A DNA stretch of 64,000 bases from Ciona intestinalis (lineage: Eukaryota; Chordata; Ascidiacea; Phlebobranchia; Cionidae). The translations under genes and the position numbers were made by a program. The stretch lies in NCBI RefSeq assembly GCF_000224145.3, contig NC_020166.2:6296372-6360371 (forward strand), given 5' to 3'. Position 1 is the stretch's first letter, and each line of letters begins with the position of its first letter. Shown in pieces: positions 24,701 to 38,100 of this stretch. The notes beneath the pieces were generated by a model that was not told where the DNA came from, made no database searches, and saw only the letters and a program-made list of their open reading frames with translations.

Positions 24701-27700
24701 ATATCCTGATCCTGTTTTAAACAAATATCATCGGTGTTTGGTCGTGAGGATATAGTTTTATAATTTCTTGAATGTTCTTTGTTTACTACCAAATTAAAAA
24801 AAAATAGAACGAAAAGATGTCCCATTCCTATGTTTCTAAGTTTAAATATATCAAAATTTGAACAATCATACCGATTTTATGTTTTCCAGCAGAGCAGGAC
24901 CCGACATCCAAGTAGTTTGTGTGGTGCATGGAATACTTCGATGATAGAAACTAAACCTGTCTGCTGCAATCATATTTGATAGCGACCTTGCATAGAGTTG
25001 CACCGCATCATACATCAAAGCAACACCTGTCTGCAAAGTATTGTATAACATAACTGTGGTTGTGTTTAATATTTCATGCTTACCGTCATCTCAGTTGAAG
25101 GTATCCCAGAACTAATCTGTTGGTCTGAGAACATGGATGCCTGGTGGGGAAAATTTTAATAGAAGAAGTGGATTGCAAAGCGTGGCAAAGTCTTATTGTA
25201 TTATTCATGTTAACCTATCAGTTTATATTTTGACATCAAATTTTTGTCATTTGTTTTTTCAATGGCAGACCTGTGATCATGTTTGTACAATGCGGTGAGT
25301 AAAATATTAGACATAAATATCTATAAACTATGATTTTTAAGGATCCTTTAAACAGGGAGCCATGCCCATCATGAACCTTGCGAATCACAAGTTTGTAATG
25401 TGAGATTAATAATTCTATGATGACAAATTAAAAGCTTACTGGTTTATCATTTACAAGACGAGTTTTCACAAAATCTTCCCATTCTTTCTCCAGTTCTACC
25501 ATAGATTCCTGTCTGGCGATTGTGAAAGTTGTAATGTTGCATCTTCCAAACATGTATGGGTGATTTCTTAACATTAGATGTGAATCCTATTTTAAACGTT
25601 TTATTTAAATATACATTAGGATAGGAAGATATTATAAACAATTAAAATATATAACAGCAGCCTGTCATTTTAAACAATCCAAAAATGCAGTTTAGGCCAG
25701 GGTAAACAAAAATGTAAAATAAATGCAATGAAAATGGTTCTGTCAGGTTGGATTTTTTTGAATATAAAAGTATCTGTCTCACCATTCCAAGCAACACGAG
25801 ATGATGATCGTTGTTCATTATTCCAGTCTCCATCATCTGTGGAGAAAGTTTGTTTTTAATATCCACCCATGTATTGTTTTAAAACAATGTGTTGTTTTAA
25901 AAGAATGTGTTGTTTTAAGAGAAGAATCTAACAACTGATTTTTTTGTTGTTATTTTATCCGCAATCGTTATCCAGTAATACAAACCATTAGTGAAATTTG
26001 TGTTATTGCCATTTGAATTCGCAACCCGAAATTCCAAATATTCTAGTATTCTAGTGCGAACGAGCATATCAATTGGCGTATTAACGTGAAATGCTTACGG
26101 TACCCGTTTCATTACAATCAATAAAAGATCGTGAACGCTGCAGTCGATAATCAGTTTGTGTATTCTTCGTTCTTTGATATGATGTATCGTGTCTCGGAGG
26201 TGACCAAGATCGCCCCTCACGCCAAATACAGACAGGTCCACACCATGAACACGAACGAGCAAGTCTTGTACCGCCTGAACTCGTCCAACACCTTTATGTA
26301 CACCAACAAAGAGAAAATGGCTAAAAAATCGATGTGGCGCAACACCAAGAATGATTAAGATACAAGAAAAACTTTGCTTTTTGCTGATTAAGTTTTTAAA
26401 GCTTATTAAAAAGGTTCCGGGTGATTACTCACCGGAGTGCAAATGCATGGCGATCAGGAACGATGTATATTTTAGTGGCCTACCTGAAGAGTGACAATAC
26501 AACACGGCGACTTTGGTCCATTGGAAATGTATTGCAATATCGGCAGCGGGCCGGCTCCAAACCTCGGATCCTGGCGCCATTTTGAAAGTGTATTGTTGCG
26601 TATTTACACTCTGAAAAAAGCGGGATAAAAAAACTAACGAAAACTGATAAACGCAGAAAGCGATAGGAAAAAAACAAGCACGATTTACATTTTAAAAATA
26701 CAATTAAAACAAGGCACCTCCCTACCCCGGATACGTTGTTTTGAAAATTTTCGAAGTTTTCGCTCCCGATGTAAAAGTTTGGCATTTTCTTCTCATTGCA
26801 TGCGGAGCGCAGAAACTCAGATTCAGATGAAGTAAAGATGGCGGCAACCCCAAGAGAAAGTTGTGCGCAAACTGGAAAGTTTACATCAAGCTTATTAATC
26901 ACAACAGCCGAGCGATAGCTTATACTTCGTTTTCAAATATGTATTTCGGGTTTGAGCTGATGGTAAAAATTTAAAACCTTGCCAAATTACCTTGCCTTGC
27001 TATTTGATAGGCTTTTCCAACGCCGTCTGTAAAGGTTAAAATGTTGTACGTAAAGCTCTTATTAAAGGACATTTCCGCCGTTCTTTTATTCACAGAAGCA
27101 ACGGCAAACTCCAGGGCCATTCGGAGCCGGTAGTCGTAAACATTGGGAGTATCTGATGATGTTGAAACTGAAGCTGGATTGGTCAACTCCTGGAATTCGT
27201 AAAGTTGGTGATCGTCCACTGGATCGGTTGCGATGTTCTTGCGAAAAATTCCTCCTAAAATTGTATGCAGGAAATTAGCTATGTGATAATGTATAATAGT
27301 GAATTTGCTTATCAGTGACCTAACTATACGGCGAAACGTCGACATAATGCAATATTAAGGATGACGGCGAAATTATATTTTCTAATCTACTTTTTAACAA
27401 TTAACAACGTTCTTCAAGAGACGCGGGGCTACGTTTATAAAATAAAATATTATTTGTTTGCTACCAAATGGGCAGAAAAAAGAAAATGAAAACATATCCC
27501 ATCTCACCCCAACCTATACTCAATAAACTGACAACTTGAAGGTGTTTTAGATTTGTGTCATATACTTGACCGCAATAATTTATAAATATGACAGTGATCT
27601 ATAAATAGAACTAGTTTACAAATTCATTAGCAACGTGCGTGCTGTTATTATTACAGGCCGCAGTTAACATAATCGAACATGCTGAGCCACACCTCGAAAT

Positions 27701-30222
27701 AAATCGAATTTTTCCTCTTTAAATTGCTGTCGGGCGCAAGGATTATGAATTAGACATCACGCTAAGGTCTGAGAATCCTATTCCACAACCACTATTAAAG
27801 GGACAAGGTAACGATCGATTTAAAGGGGATTGCCGGTCAACGAAATCTGCTTGGCTAACAATGAATAAATCAGAACGGTCGAATTTCCCGAAAAAGACCG
27901 ACAGCTCGTCGCCTTTTTCCAAAGTTGACTACTGTGACTATACCGATCCAGCCTTGGCAGTCTTCCATCCAGCTTGAGCTGATCAATTATTAAAGCAAGT
28001 CCGATTAAAGTACAACTCTCCTACTGCACCGCTACTTAATCGGACAAATTAAGCCGAGCGAGGTATTGATTCATTTTTTTGCCGATTCTTCCTCGGTTGT
28101 TTGGTCTTTGGTTTTATTATTATCTTGATATAGTAAGATTAATAAATTTTGACTGCAATCAAATCGTCCAGTTTTTATTAACGTCGACCGCGTTAAAAAT
28201 ATCATTCTGCGGTCGCCGTAAGCGCATTAAAAATTAACCGCTTTTCTCTTACTCCATAAAAGGGCGTCGGCAGCAAAATTAAGAAAATACTTTAAACATA
28301 GTCGAAGAAAAAAGACTAAAATGATTTTTTGCTTCGAATTCAAAGAAACGCAAATTAAATTTTGAGTCGCTTAATCTGCTTATACACGCTTTGTTACGTT
28401 TAAAGCAGCAAAGCAGACGCTGGAAAGCTCTAGAGACGCTAAACCGACACCGTGACTGAATGATATAACACTCGCTGGGCGTCGATATTTCAAATAATTT
28501 TCAGGCGAATTCTAAACGTCATTGGACGACGGGTCCCTTAATAAATGCAGTTACATAAAAGTGCGAAATAATTCGTGATAATAATGATGGAAGGTGGGGT
28601 AGGAGCGGCACCGTTTGACCGGGACGTTTCGTGCGTCATTACAGCACGCTATATTGAATATATGTCACCTATGATTCTTATACTTTAACGTTCCAAGATT
28701 GGAAATGCAAAGGCCATATGCTGCTTAGTCAGTAACAAACACTCGACGAAATACAAATATGGCTTAATTTAAATGCAATGACTTAATGAAAAATGTAACT
28801 TGCATTATTCAATTGCGCGGCCGGAAAACGACAGTCTTTATATAACACCGGTGTTTTGTATCATACACCTCGCGCCCGCTCACAAGTTATGACGAATATC
28901 TAACTTTGTGAGTTTGTTTTTTTCCTCTATATATGGCTTATAATTTAGACAACCCATGAGTAACCACTAGCATGAAATACAGCGATTCCCGTTGCTTGTC
29001 CTATACGGCACAATACGCCCACAATGCTTAACATCGACAAGCCCTACCATGACCTATATGATTATGGAGGCAGGCTTACTAACCACTGTGCTACGGCGGC
29101 GGAATTTATTTATACATTTCACTGCATGAATTTATTCATTTTAAATGAAGTGATCCTTACTTTTACATTTGAATACAAACGTTTTATGTCGAGATTACAA
29201 TTTATAAATCTTGATTTGAGGCACAATAACTATAGTAGGGAAAAGTAAATTAAAAATACAAATGTTCTTTGGGACGGGGTATACAGTGGGACACTAAAAA
29301 AATGTGGGGCGATTTCTTTTTACGGCCTTCATTTAATAATAAGCAAATAAAAATGTTATATATAGTAGGGTGGGGAAGATGGGACACCTTAAGCACTTAA
29401 TATCTAAATGTCCTGATTGTGTTTTAAACCGTTACCAACGTTCTATAGGAGTCGTGACGATATATAGTTTTACAATTCCTTGAATGTTCTTTGTTTACTA
29501 CTAAAAGGAACAAGGAAATGAAGTTAAAAGATGTCCCATCTTCCCCCACCCTGCCGTACGATTATTCGAAAGTATTTTTACCACTGTAAAGCGCGCCAAA
29601 GCCGATTAGTTTTATTAAATATTAAATGTATTAAAATATAGGAGAGTATGAGCTTAGATGTCACAGTTTCGCCCACCCAACGATATTCTATTTTTGAATC
29701 ATATATAGGCATCTTGGTAAGTTTTTAAAACAAAGGTTAGAACAGCGTGATCGGGATGGCGCCATACAAAAACATGATATTCATAAGGTTTGTTTATAGT
29801 ATAAATTTTGCTGTTGAAATTAGGTATAGTACGTCAAAAATTGACAGAAACTATTCAGTTGCGATACTTTAAAAAACTAAAATCTTGGCAAGCTTTACTG
29901 TATAGTAGGTCTACTGTTGGGGAGGATGGGACACATTTAGCACATAATATCCAAGGTCGTGTTTTAACAACAGTCTGTGGAAGTCGTGAGGATAACGGTT
30001 TAATAATTCTTTGAATATTCTTTGTTTACTACCAGACGGGGCAACAAAATAAAATGAAAAGGTGTCCCATCTTCCCCCACCCTTCTATATAATATTATGT
30101 AACAAACACAACAAATAAATAAAAATAAACGAAGTCAACTTACCTACTCGGATGCAGTCGGTGGTTGGAAATTCCGTCAGTGGTATCAGATATACGAACA
30201 CTATAAAATTAATAATCTGCAT
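18724..30222 (-). CDS. Ionotropic glutamate receptor, non-NMDA (kainate/AMPA class)
   Basis: Ligand-gated cation channel of excitatory synapses. 22 exons: 30144-30222, 26991-27254, 26726-26871, 26484-26610, 25936-26093, 25783-25836, 25440-25586, 25084-25140, 24872-25030, 24383-24487, 23848-24006, 23393-23467, 22886-23002, 22357-22580, 22081-22233, 21144-21327, 20761-20863, 20357-20473, 20080-20192, 19766-19912, 19418-19618, 18724-19242 (3408 nt, 1135 residues). Signal peptide [15 protein letters not shown], then the amino-terminal domain (IRVGGIF). Ligand-binding lobes: [18 protein letters not shown] with R564, YLMESTT. M1 near 600-622. Pore GALMQQG with Q662 at the Q/R site. M3 SYTANLAAF 691-699. 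M4 near 858-880. The cytoplasmic tail is long (about 240 residues). Family likeness is mixed: most blocks are kainate-like, but SPRSIS after the pore is AMPA-like. The donor of 25936-26093 could be three bases further on. Intron 1 (2.9 kb) is the longest and holds repeats. Confidence 0.95.
24655..24835 (+). mobile_element. MITE in receptor intron
   Basis: Left end TAGTACTGTGGGGTAAGATG, interior CTAATATCCAAATATCCTGA and GTTCTTTGTTTACTACCAAA, right end GATGTCCCATTCC (degraded). Antisense to the host gene. Confidence 0.7.
26131..26358 (+). other. Antisense GC-rich ORF nested in a receptor intron, possible gene fragment
   Basis: An open frame of 75 codons, ending TAA at 26358, lies on the strand opposite the glutamate receptor inside its 390-bp intron (26094-26483). 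It opens after a TAA at 26122. Its first internal ATGs give [17 protein letters not shown]..., ending [13 protein letters not shown]. Its base composition (about half G+C, C-ending codons such as AAC, ACC, GTC) stands out against the AT-rich intron, and the peptide is compositionally ordinary rather than low-complexity. A weak acceptor (GCTGCAG, before 26144) would let it be a last exon. I do not recognise the family. It could be the 3' end of a nested gene, a processed-gene fragment, or chance. Confidence 0.4.
27400..27520 (+). mobile_element. MITE, right half
   Basis: TTATTTGTTTGCTACCAAATGGGCAGAAAA, then ATATCCCATCTCACCCCAACCTATA, match the family's 3' half. Left half absent. Within intron 1 of the glutamate receptor. 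Confidence 0.55.
28786..29102 (-). mobile_element. tRNA-derived SINE, full length
   Basis: On the minus strand: a head with the A-box-like AGCACAGTGGTTAG near 29080-29095, body TTACTCATGGGTTGTCTAAA, CACAAAGTTAGATATTCG, GTTTTCCGGCCGCGC, tail CATTAAG. It matches the copies at 11146 and 16202. Within intron 1 of the glutamate receptor. Confidence 0.7.
29363..29557 (+). mobile_element. MITE, full length
   Basis: Best-preserved left end (TAGTAGGGTGGGGAAGATGG), followed by GACACCTTAAGCACTTAATA and CCTGATTGTGTTTTAAACC. Interior GTTCTTTGTTTACTACTAAA; right end GATGTCCCATCTTCCCCCAC. Confidence 0.8.
29903..30088 (+). mobile_element. MITE, full length
   Basis: TAGTAGGTCTACTGTTGGGGAGGATGGGACACA at the left, GGTGTCCCATCTTCCCCCAC at the right, same orientation as the copy 350 bp upstream. 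It lies 55 bp from the first coding exon of the receptor. Confidence 0.75.
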
Positions 30223-32199
30223 CTTCGGTTTAAAATTACTGCAATAAGTAATTTCTGTCGGTTATAATGTATAGCAATCAATTTTTTTTTCTTTTATTAT
30301 CTAAAATTTGAAACGCCGATTTGTGCTCGTTTTTGTCTTAACTTTTGCAACCAAAAAAGATAAATTGCGCCGTCAGAATATACAAAAAGTTAGCTACTTC
30401 ATTTCCACACCTATCCCTCTCTTCCCGACGCAAAATGTGCGGGACCACGATTCGATACTTTTACTTTATTATAACTTGAGTTCATGGGGTGATCGATCGC
30501 AAAGCAAGAGATCCCACTAATCGAAATCCGATAGCGGAGATTGTGGCTGCAAGTGCAAGCGGCGCTTCTGTTCTGTTTAATGAGCGGAACATTGAATAGT
30601 GAAAGTCGCAATTAATTGATCGGGACACTGATAATGCCAGGGTATCTACTTGGACTTCTGCGGTCAAAGGTTAACCGCTGCCCGCTGTCGAAAAATTGAT
30701 TCATCGCAAAATTTTGGCGGTTTTCCTTGCCATCAATTTTAACCTAAAAGCGGATATTGGCTAATTATTTTTTGATTCCAAAACTGTCAAATTGGAAAAC
30801 GTTTTACCTGGCAGTCCACGCACTAAAGCCGGAAAAAACAACACAGACGTGTCCAAAGATCGATATATTTTAATTAGATAGTTCAACAAGCGTTATATAA
30901 TATGTATATTGCACGTCATAAGCTTATATGTGGGCAAGCAAAATAATTTTGAGTTAGTAGCTCGCATTCATTTATAAAACTGCGGTCACTCATTACAGAT
31001 TTAAAGACTGGCTGCAGAGGTGAGAAAAAAGGTATTTAAAATCGATTGGTCAGTATTTTGAAAGAATCAGATGACTAAGTTTTGAAAGAATCAGATGAGA
31101 AAGTCACTAGAAATAAAAATGACGTAATTTGGAAATTCGGATTTGAAATCGAATCAGGGACTTTACGTTTGTGGTGACATATGACCTAGATCTGCAGTGT
31201 TGAGCATGCAATGAAATAAAGAAGACTGCGCAAAGATAGTCGACTGAGGCATCATTTCAAATTGAATGGACGTCAATCACTTTGTTAACAGTTAAAATCT
31301 CATATAAAAACAAAGCTGCAAACCGGAACTTGACAAAAATGGGGGACGTAGCATGTGATCAAATGCATAACATTAGGTCATTTAGAAAGTTATTCAATGA
31401 AGTACGGGACAAAAACAACAAACAAAAAAATCAGATGTTCGTTTTTTTTGGTTTTGAACAGCAAAATTGCATTCTCATGAATAATGGCATCAAAGCATTT
31501 GAAGAAATCACAAACTTACAATATGTGATAGGAAGGATTCTATTTTACATTAAGTAACACTGTAATCAAAATTTCAATGAAAAAATTAAAAATTGTTTGT
31601 TACTTTAATGGAAGAAAAATTAAGGATTCTATTTTACATTAAGTAACACTGTAATCAAATGTTCAATGAAAAAATTAAAAATTGTTTGTTACTTTAATGG
31701 AAGAAAAATTTAAAAGCTTTGCACTGCATTATGACATTATAATGAATGTTCTACAAAGTAGAGAATCAAACAAGGTTTAAAACACGGTGTTAGATGTCAT
31801 AGACTGCTTTGCGGTGATGCAGGATAGTCTAATTTGCAATGGCAGGCATGTAGGCCATGTAAAGGTCATGTGAATTACTACATTAACTCTTCGTATAACA
31901 CAGCTGTGTCTTGAAGCTTTTTGACAATCTAAACAAAAAGTTATAAAGTGTTTTTAGAACATTTGTTGCAACAAGTATTTTTATACTCAGAGATGAAGCC
32001 ATATGGGTTAGGAATCGAAACTCTGCCTAAACAAGTTTTTTTTAAGCTTCACATTAACATTCAGAACATATTCGCATACACAATTTGGTTAGATTAACTT
32101 CAGGAATTAAAGGGAGGTCTTATCTATATTTTTTGGGGGGAATAAACACCCTGTAAACCCCCATTTTTTGTAGCTGCGCCACAGTTTTCACTGTTTCCA
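30223..32199. other. Gene-free region upstream of the receptor and downstream of the sorting nexin
   Basis: Contains the receptor promoter region, two short tandem duplications (31055-31100 and 31534-31711) and AT-rich sequence. A 91-codon + ORF (31282-31557) runs into the tandem repeat, is rich in Asn, Lys and Phe, and is not supported as a gene. Confidence 0.5.
31534..31711. repeat. 89-bp tandem duplication
   Basis: Two adjacent copies (31534-31622, 31623-31711), each starting AGGATTCTATTTTACATTAA. They differ by only a few bases, so the duplication is recent. Confidence 0.85.
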
Positions 32200-35100
32200 T
32201 CATATTAACTTTGCTTGGTAAGTCAGCACAAGATATTGCGTGTAAAATATTTTCAGATAGCTACGGTCTACCTCTTGGTGAAATGATATTTGCTGCTGCA
32301 CAAAATCCTTCATATACCCGACAAAATCCCCAACTCTGTAGTGCTGGAAGTGGTTCACCTCAGCTGTGGACAAGTATTAATATAAATATGAACATTTTAC
32401 CTTTTTTATTTGGCAATGTTACAAGTTTACAACAAATACTGACATCATAAAAAAATTGGTAAACAAAAAGTCACAAATCTGAAACTTTACATTTGTAATA
32501 TACCGAGACACAAAACAAATCTTTTTTGTATAGCTTAATCAGAAAGTACCAAATACCGGGTTAAAGCTTATATTGAGACTGTGAGACAATTTGGACTTGT
32601 TAGTGACCACTTAGTTTGGACAATGAGTGTTAGGTGTTTTGCAAAAGTAGAAAAATGCCTCACTGGAAGCCAGTATCAAACCTCAAACCCAATATCCTTA
32701 AATAAGTAGTGAGCGTTCCAACCATTGAATTATATAGTGGGGGTTAAGAATTAATTCCTTTAAATTTTCACAATGATATTGTAAATTTAAATTGTGTCTA
32801 CTTTAAAAGAACAGTAACTGCGAGAGCGAAGATAATATCACCTTCTACAGCGTAACTGATCTTCTCAGTCCTCGTAGCAACATCTTCCATCTCATCAACC
32901 GTCACTTTGTTCTCAAGTTGCAACCTCCGGACTTCTTTTAATTTATCCAATGCATTCTGTAGGTAAAAGTAACTTGCTTGTGAATGAAGTTTTTGCTTGA
33001 AAGTTTTTCAGGAAATACCCGCAACATATTTTATATTAAATTAGACATTTTATTGAAATTAGACTGTTTTATGAAAACAAAAAAAAATCATGCAGTTTCT
33101 ATAGCCATCTGATTTGTAGTAGAAATGGAAAGATCAAAGCGAAGAGGTTCTATATTTGTCAGTTTGTATCATTCCTACTATGCTAATAGTGTGAAAAACA
33201 TCCATCAAATATTGGGGAAAATAAAAAAATACCAAATAAAGTAAAAAAAGTTAGGAAATCTTGTTTTTAAAAATGTTTAGAAAACTGAAAAAAGACACAA
33301 TCAGTGCAAGTGCAACCACACATCTCAGGTCCCAGGTCTCATTGCATGTCATGCTGCATGACCTCACCCATGTACATTAAAACAAATTTAGTGCTGCAAC
33401 AAACCCTTTGGTTTCCAAGTATGGCAGGAAATGTGGCCAACACTCCGTGATATTCATTCAATCCCTCAAGTAATGGATTCCAATCATACGTAGGTTGATT
33501 ACCATATAATTCACCAACAGCTTCATATACTTGACCCGTATGTTTAATTGCCTCGGTCAGTGGGGCAGACACTGAAAGTTAGACAATGTTTTATTAATTA
33601 CATTACACATGATATTGTGAAGTTATTTATTTATTTTTTCCAATACTAGTTGTCAGATAAATAGGGGTAGAATTTTGTATATGGGTGTATTTACAGATTA
33701 TAGATTTGTATATACAAATATTATACTACTACTGTTGTACTGGTTTATGTTAAACTAGCATGAACTACCTATGGTTCTGTAATCAACTATTTGAAGTGGT
33801 TAGGTTTAAAATGATATACTAAATATTAAAAATGGAAATACTGGCAAATAAAAATATTAAATATTCACATGTAACTATCGAACAGAAATTTGCATGTAAA
33901 CAATAAAATTGTTAAAATAATATAGAATAATATATGATAAGGAAAATATTAGATGGCAAAGTGCACCTGGCCTGTTGTCAAGCTCGAAGCATTCACCAAG
34001 TGTTGAGAAAAGTTGACCAAGTCTTTGGGTGTCTTTCTTGTACACTGACAAGTATGTTAAAACACAGTTTAAATGGTAATTCGATATCTAGTTTAAAACA
34101 TTTTTAAGAATTTAGGATACTATTTATAAAATGAGTAATATAGCCACAAAACAGTCAACACAATGACCTAATTAAAGGCAGACAGCATGATATACCCTGG
34201 GGAAACTTCTTAGCTTGGTCTTGCCCAACTATAATAAGTTGTTTGCAAGCTTCATCCATACCACGGGTGAATTTACTGTGTGTGTCCAATGTCTGTTCTC
34301 TGTAAATGGAGAAGGTTGATATTGGATGATACTCTAAACCCTATGCACTATGTCAAGCTGATATGACCCCATCACAAAATGAGTCACAAACACAAAATCT
34401 CATCACAAAATCACAAAATGGGTGGGCACAAAGGGACAAAGTGTTACATAAGTAACACTCATCAGTGTACAGCATTTTGGTTCCACTGTGGCAGGAATGT
34501 TATATATAACTGATGACATCACTCACGCGATTGTGAAATCCATCTTTTGATCGGGAGTATTGATGGCTTGGAAGAATCCTCCACCAACTGCTTCATCTTT
34601 CTCAGCTTTACGTTTGCCTTGCTTCCATGCCTAAGAACAAAGGTTATTTTATATTCATAAAAAGCACAAGTCCATTATATAACTGGGAAGTCATATGGCG
34701 TGACATGTCAGGGAAACTATGTTATATGCCAGATTTGGCCCACATGCCTCACCAGATGTTAAAGCCTGTCGCTTCCCCCGTGGGCAACCAAATATGCATT
34801 ATGATCAAGACAATTGACCCAAATCTGCCATTGATAGATATCATGTCTTGACTAAACTTATTTAACCAAGTTTCGAAATATGAACATGAAATATCATTCC
34901 TGAGTAGTAAGCAAAACTGTTGGTATAATAAACAGAAAAATTCAAATCACTTTTTCATCATCTTTGGATGTTACAAAGTGACCGAACACATCTGAACAAG
35001 ATATGACAGGATGAAGTGCGATCCTACACAACCATGTTTGCAGCTGGACCCTTCTTCCTTCAATAAAATCATCTTCATATCTCCCTGTAATTGTGGATAA

Positions 35101-38100
35101 GTTTAGTTTTAAGTTGACAGCTAAAGAATGATTGCCCATTTACCATTTTGCTTAACATTTTTTTGAACTGTGATAAATAATGGCACGTATTTTTTAGAAA
35201 ATGATTTCTTTATTGTCAGTTGGTCAAAGATTGTATCTTTTAAAAAACTTTTTTTTTTATTTGAAAACAAAGTGGCAATGTTCATTTCTTAAGAAGTACA
35301 AAAATATCTACATTTTAAAACTCAAACTATTGCTCTTCATTAAAATATATATAAACAAATGGCATTTGTTAATCAGAGACAACGAAAAAAGAATCCTAGA
35401 GGCAGTGCCCATTCCTAAAAGTCATGAAAATACACATTGTGTTGCATTTTTGAGTGCGTTAATCAAGTAACAAACTGCCCACCTGTTATTTGCTTGTCCG
35501 GCAGTTGTGGAACTGATATAGACACTCCATACTTTCTAACTAGTTGCTCATAAAGCCAATCAAAGTGTTTGAATCTACGTAGCACTGCAACGTCTGTGTG
35601 CTGGTGAATATATTTAGGTCAAATTTAATTTATAACATAAAAGTATGATAAAATTACTATTTATGTGAATTTAGCAATCTGTTTTCATGTTTTGCATATT
35701 TTTGTTTTACTTTTTAACCAAAAAGACTTAATAAAGTTACATAAATCATTATGTCTCTCACAATAGCCTAACAGTAGATTAAACATCAAATTCCAACAAA
35801 ATATAACAGTTACTTACTGATGGTGTTATGGTGTAAGCTATAAAACTTTTTAAGCCGGAAAACTTGCTTTCCTTCACTGGGTTGGTGACTGTGCATGTGA
35901 ATGGGTGGGGATTATTTTCCCACATTGGTCCATCTAATCCAGACTAGAACACATTGGAATATTTTATATGTTGTGTGAAAAATTGATAATTAATATTTAT
36001 TCACAGTTTATGTTTATTTAGTCCCTTTACTGTTTGAATTAGATTACACACAGGCATCTATATAGATGAACGTATGTACTGTGTATCAAGGTTCAGCAGT
36101 CATAAACAGCAGACTGCGAAATCTCTGCAAATTGTAACTAATTAAACAAAATGAACCACGGCACTGCTGACAATGTAAAATGTTCAAAATTCTAATTGTA
36201 ACCTATATAAAAGCATAGTTTTTTATTGGTAAGGGGTAACAGACACTCAGATGCATACAAGAGATATTGAGTAAGTGAAAAAAGTAAAGATAACATGAAA
36301 GGTGTTAAAACATTACTTACAATAACTTGTACCATCGAAGATGCAGGAACTTCCAGGTTGGTTTCGCCCAAAACAAATGACTCAACCGCTGTCTTTGTAA
36401 GGGAGGATATGCTGTGAAGTCATACAAAGAATAATAAACAAGCAACAAGCATGGGTGTAATATTACTACAGGGAAGTTAATGATGTGTTTTAGTTTATTA
36501 ATACCAGCATGTGTACTTCTAAAGTTGCATTTTGTTTTAAAAGAAAATAAAACATATGTTTTCTATGATTTCCAATGCAGTAATGACAATGTATGTCTCC
36601 TTTCTATTTAATAAACAGATTAAACAGAATAGCCCAAGTATATTATTCAAGAATAGATGGAATCTGCTGTGTGGTAAAACCTGACATAGGCTCTGAGATT
36701 TAGGCCAGAATTGGCATATTTAAATATATCGCATGGTCCCATACAATTACAATAAAAAACTAAGAACCTGCATTTGTGGTTTCATTGTTAAGTTTTGTTT
36801 TGAATAATAAAAACTTAAGTTACTTACAAATTTCCAAGTTTGACAGTTGTTTTCCTGTCAGTTCTTTTAACAGGGGAGCCTAACCCCGCTGAATTAACAA
36901 TAGATCCCTGCGACCTCTGTGAGTGGGTGGGTGACACATTTTGTTGCTGCTGTAAAAACATACAGGTATATTAAGAGCAAATTTATGAATTAATCAGGAC
37001 AGTGGAAAGCATCATGTAGTATTCTGTGGTAAATAAGATACATATTGGCTATCCAAATACTTATATAGCAAGCAACACTTACGACAAATTCATTTAATAA
37101 AGACAATAAATCCTACAATCATTTGTAAAAGTTGGAATATTTAAGCAAGAAACATTTTCTACCATGTTTTAATCAAAAAAACTTCCAAAAAATCCTAAAA
37201 CCTGTCCATCGGCTTACCATATTTCTAATATACAAGAAAAAAAACTATTAAATATAAATATAAGGTAAGGGAGCGCAGCTATAAACTTTAATTAAATTGT
37301 AAAACGCCTAGCACCAGTATATTACAGTTTATTTCTTTCTTGTGAGAATTTAGATTGTGTGTTTTATATGATGGTTAAAAAGGTGTTTTGTGCGATGGTA
37401 AAAGAAGGTACATTAAATGTATAGAGAATGCTGCGTTAATGGGTATTGACTGGAATAAATTGATATCCTTCTAGGAAATGTCAATCTTACTTGCTGTGGT
37501 GCTTGGTTGGTCCAATCATCGGCCCAATCATTGTTTGTGCTTTGTTCGACTGGAGCAGAAGCTTCTACCGCAACTTGTGGCTCTTCCCAGCTCTATGCAA
37601 ATCGGTATAATGAATAACAAACAGGAATTAGGAATGTTAACATAGTATCAACAGGAGGGACTAAAACAAAATAAACCACCAAACTCTATAGAGCATTTCG
37701 CAATATGGAATGCTTTGGGATTGTCATTAAAGTTCCTTTGCAAAGAGTTTCATTAATTGAAGTCCGCTGACTGTTCTACCATCTGGACAAAGATCAATAT
37801 TATTGATGAGAGAGAGTAATGTAGGAAACTAATTATTTCTTTGAATACTTGAAGACCTTGTGATCTAGTTTTATCAACAGTGGAATAAGTATTGATTAGT
37901 TTGACATAAACAAACAACATGCATTTGGTCTCTTGTATATAAAGATGTAATATGTCTTTTATTCTAAGACATGTACTGACAAAGCAACAACAGTGTTACC
38001 ATGTACACCAAGCAGTGTTGCCAGTGATTTTTCTGCTCAAGCGGTTGATAATGCGGACCTATGACAAAAGCTTTAAGCACACCCACATTAGGAAACACTA

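Noticed and set aside
25861-25920. Repeats of TGTTGTTTTAAAA resembling a CRISPR-like or regulatory array
   Set aside because: Short imperfect tandem repeats in an AT-rich intron; spacing and length do not fit any array.
31282-31557. 91-codon + ORF between two genes
   Set aside because: Ends in the 89-bp tandem repeat, with Asn/Lys/Phe-rich composition and no splice context.
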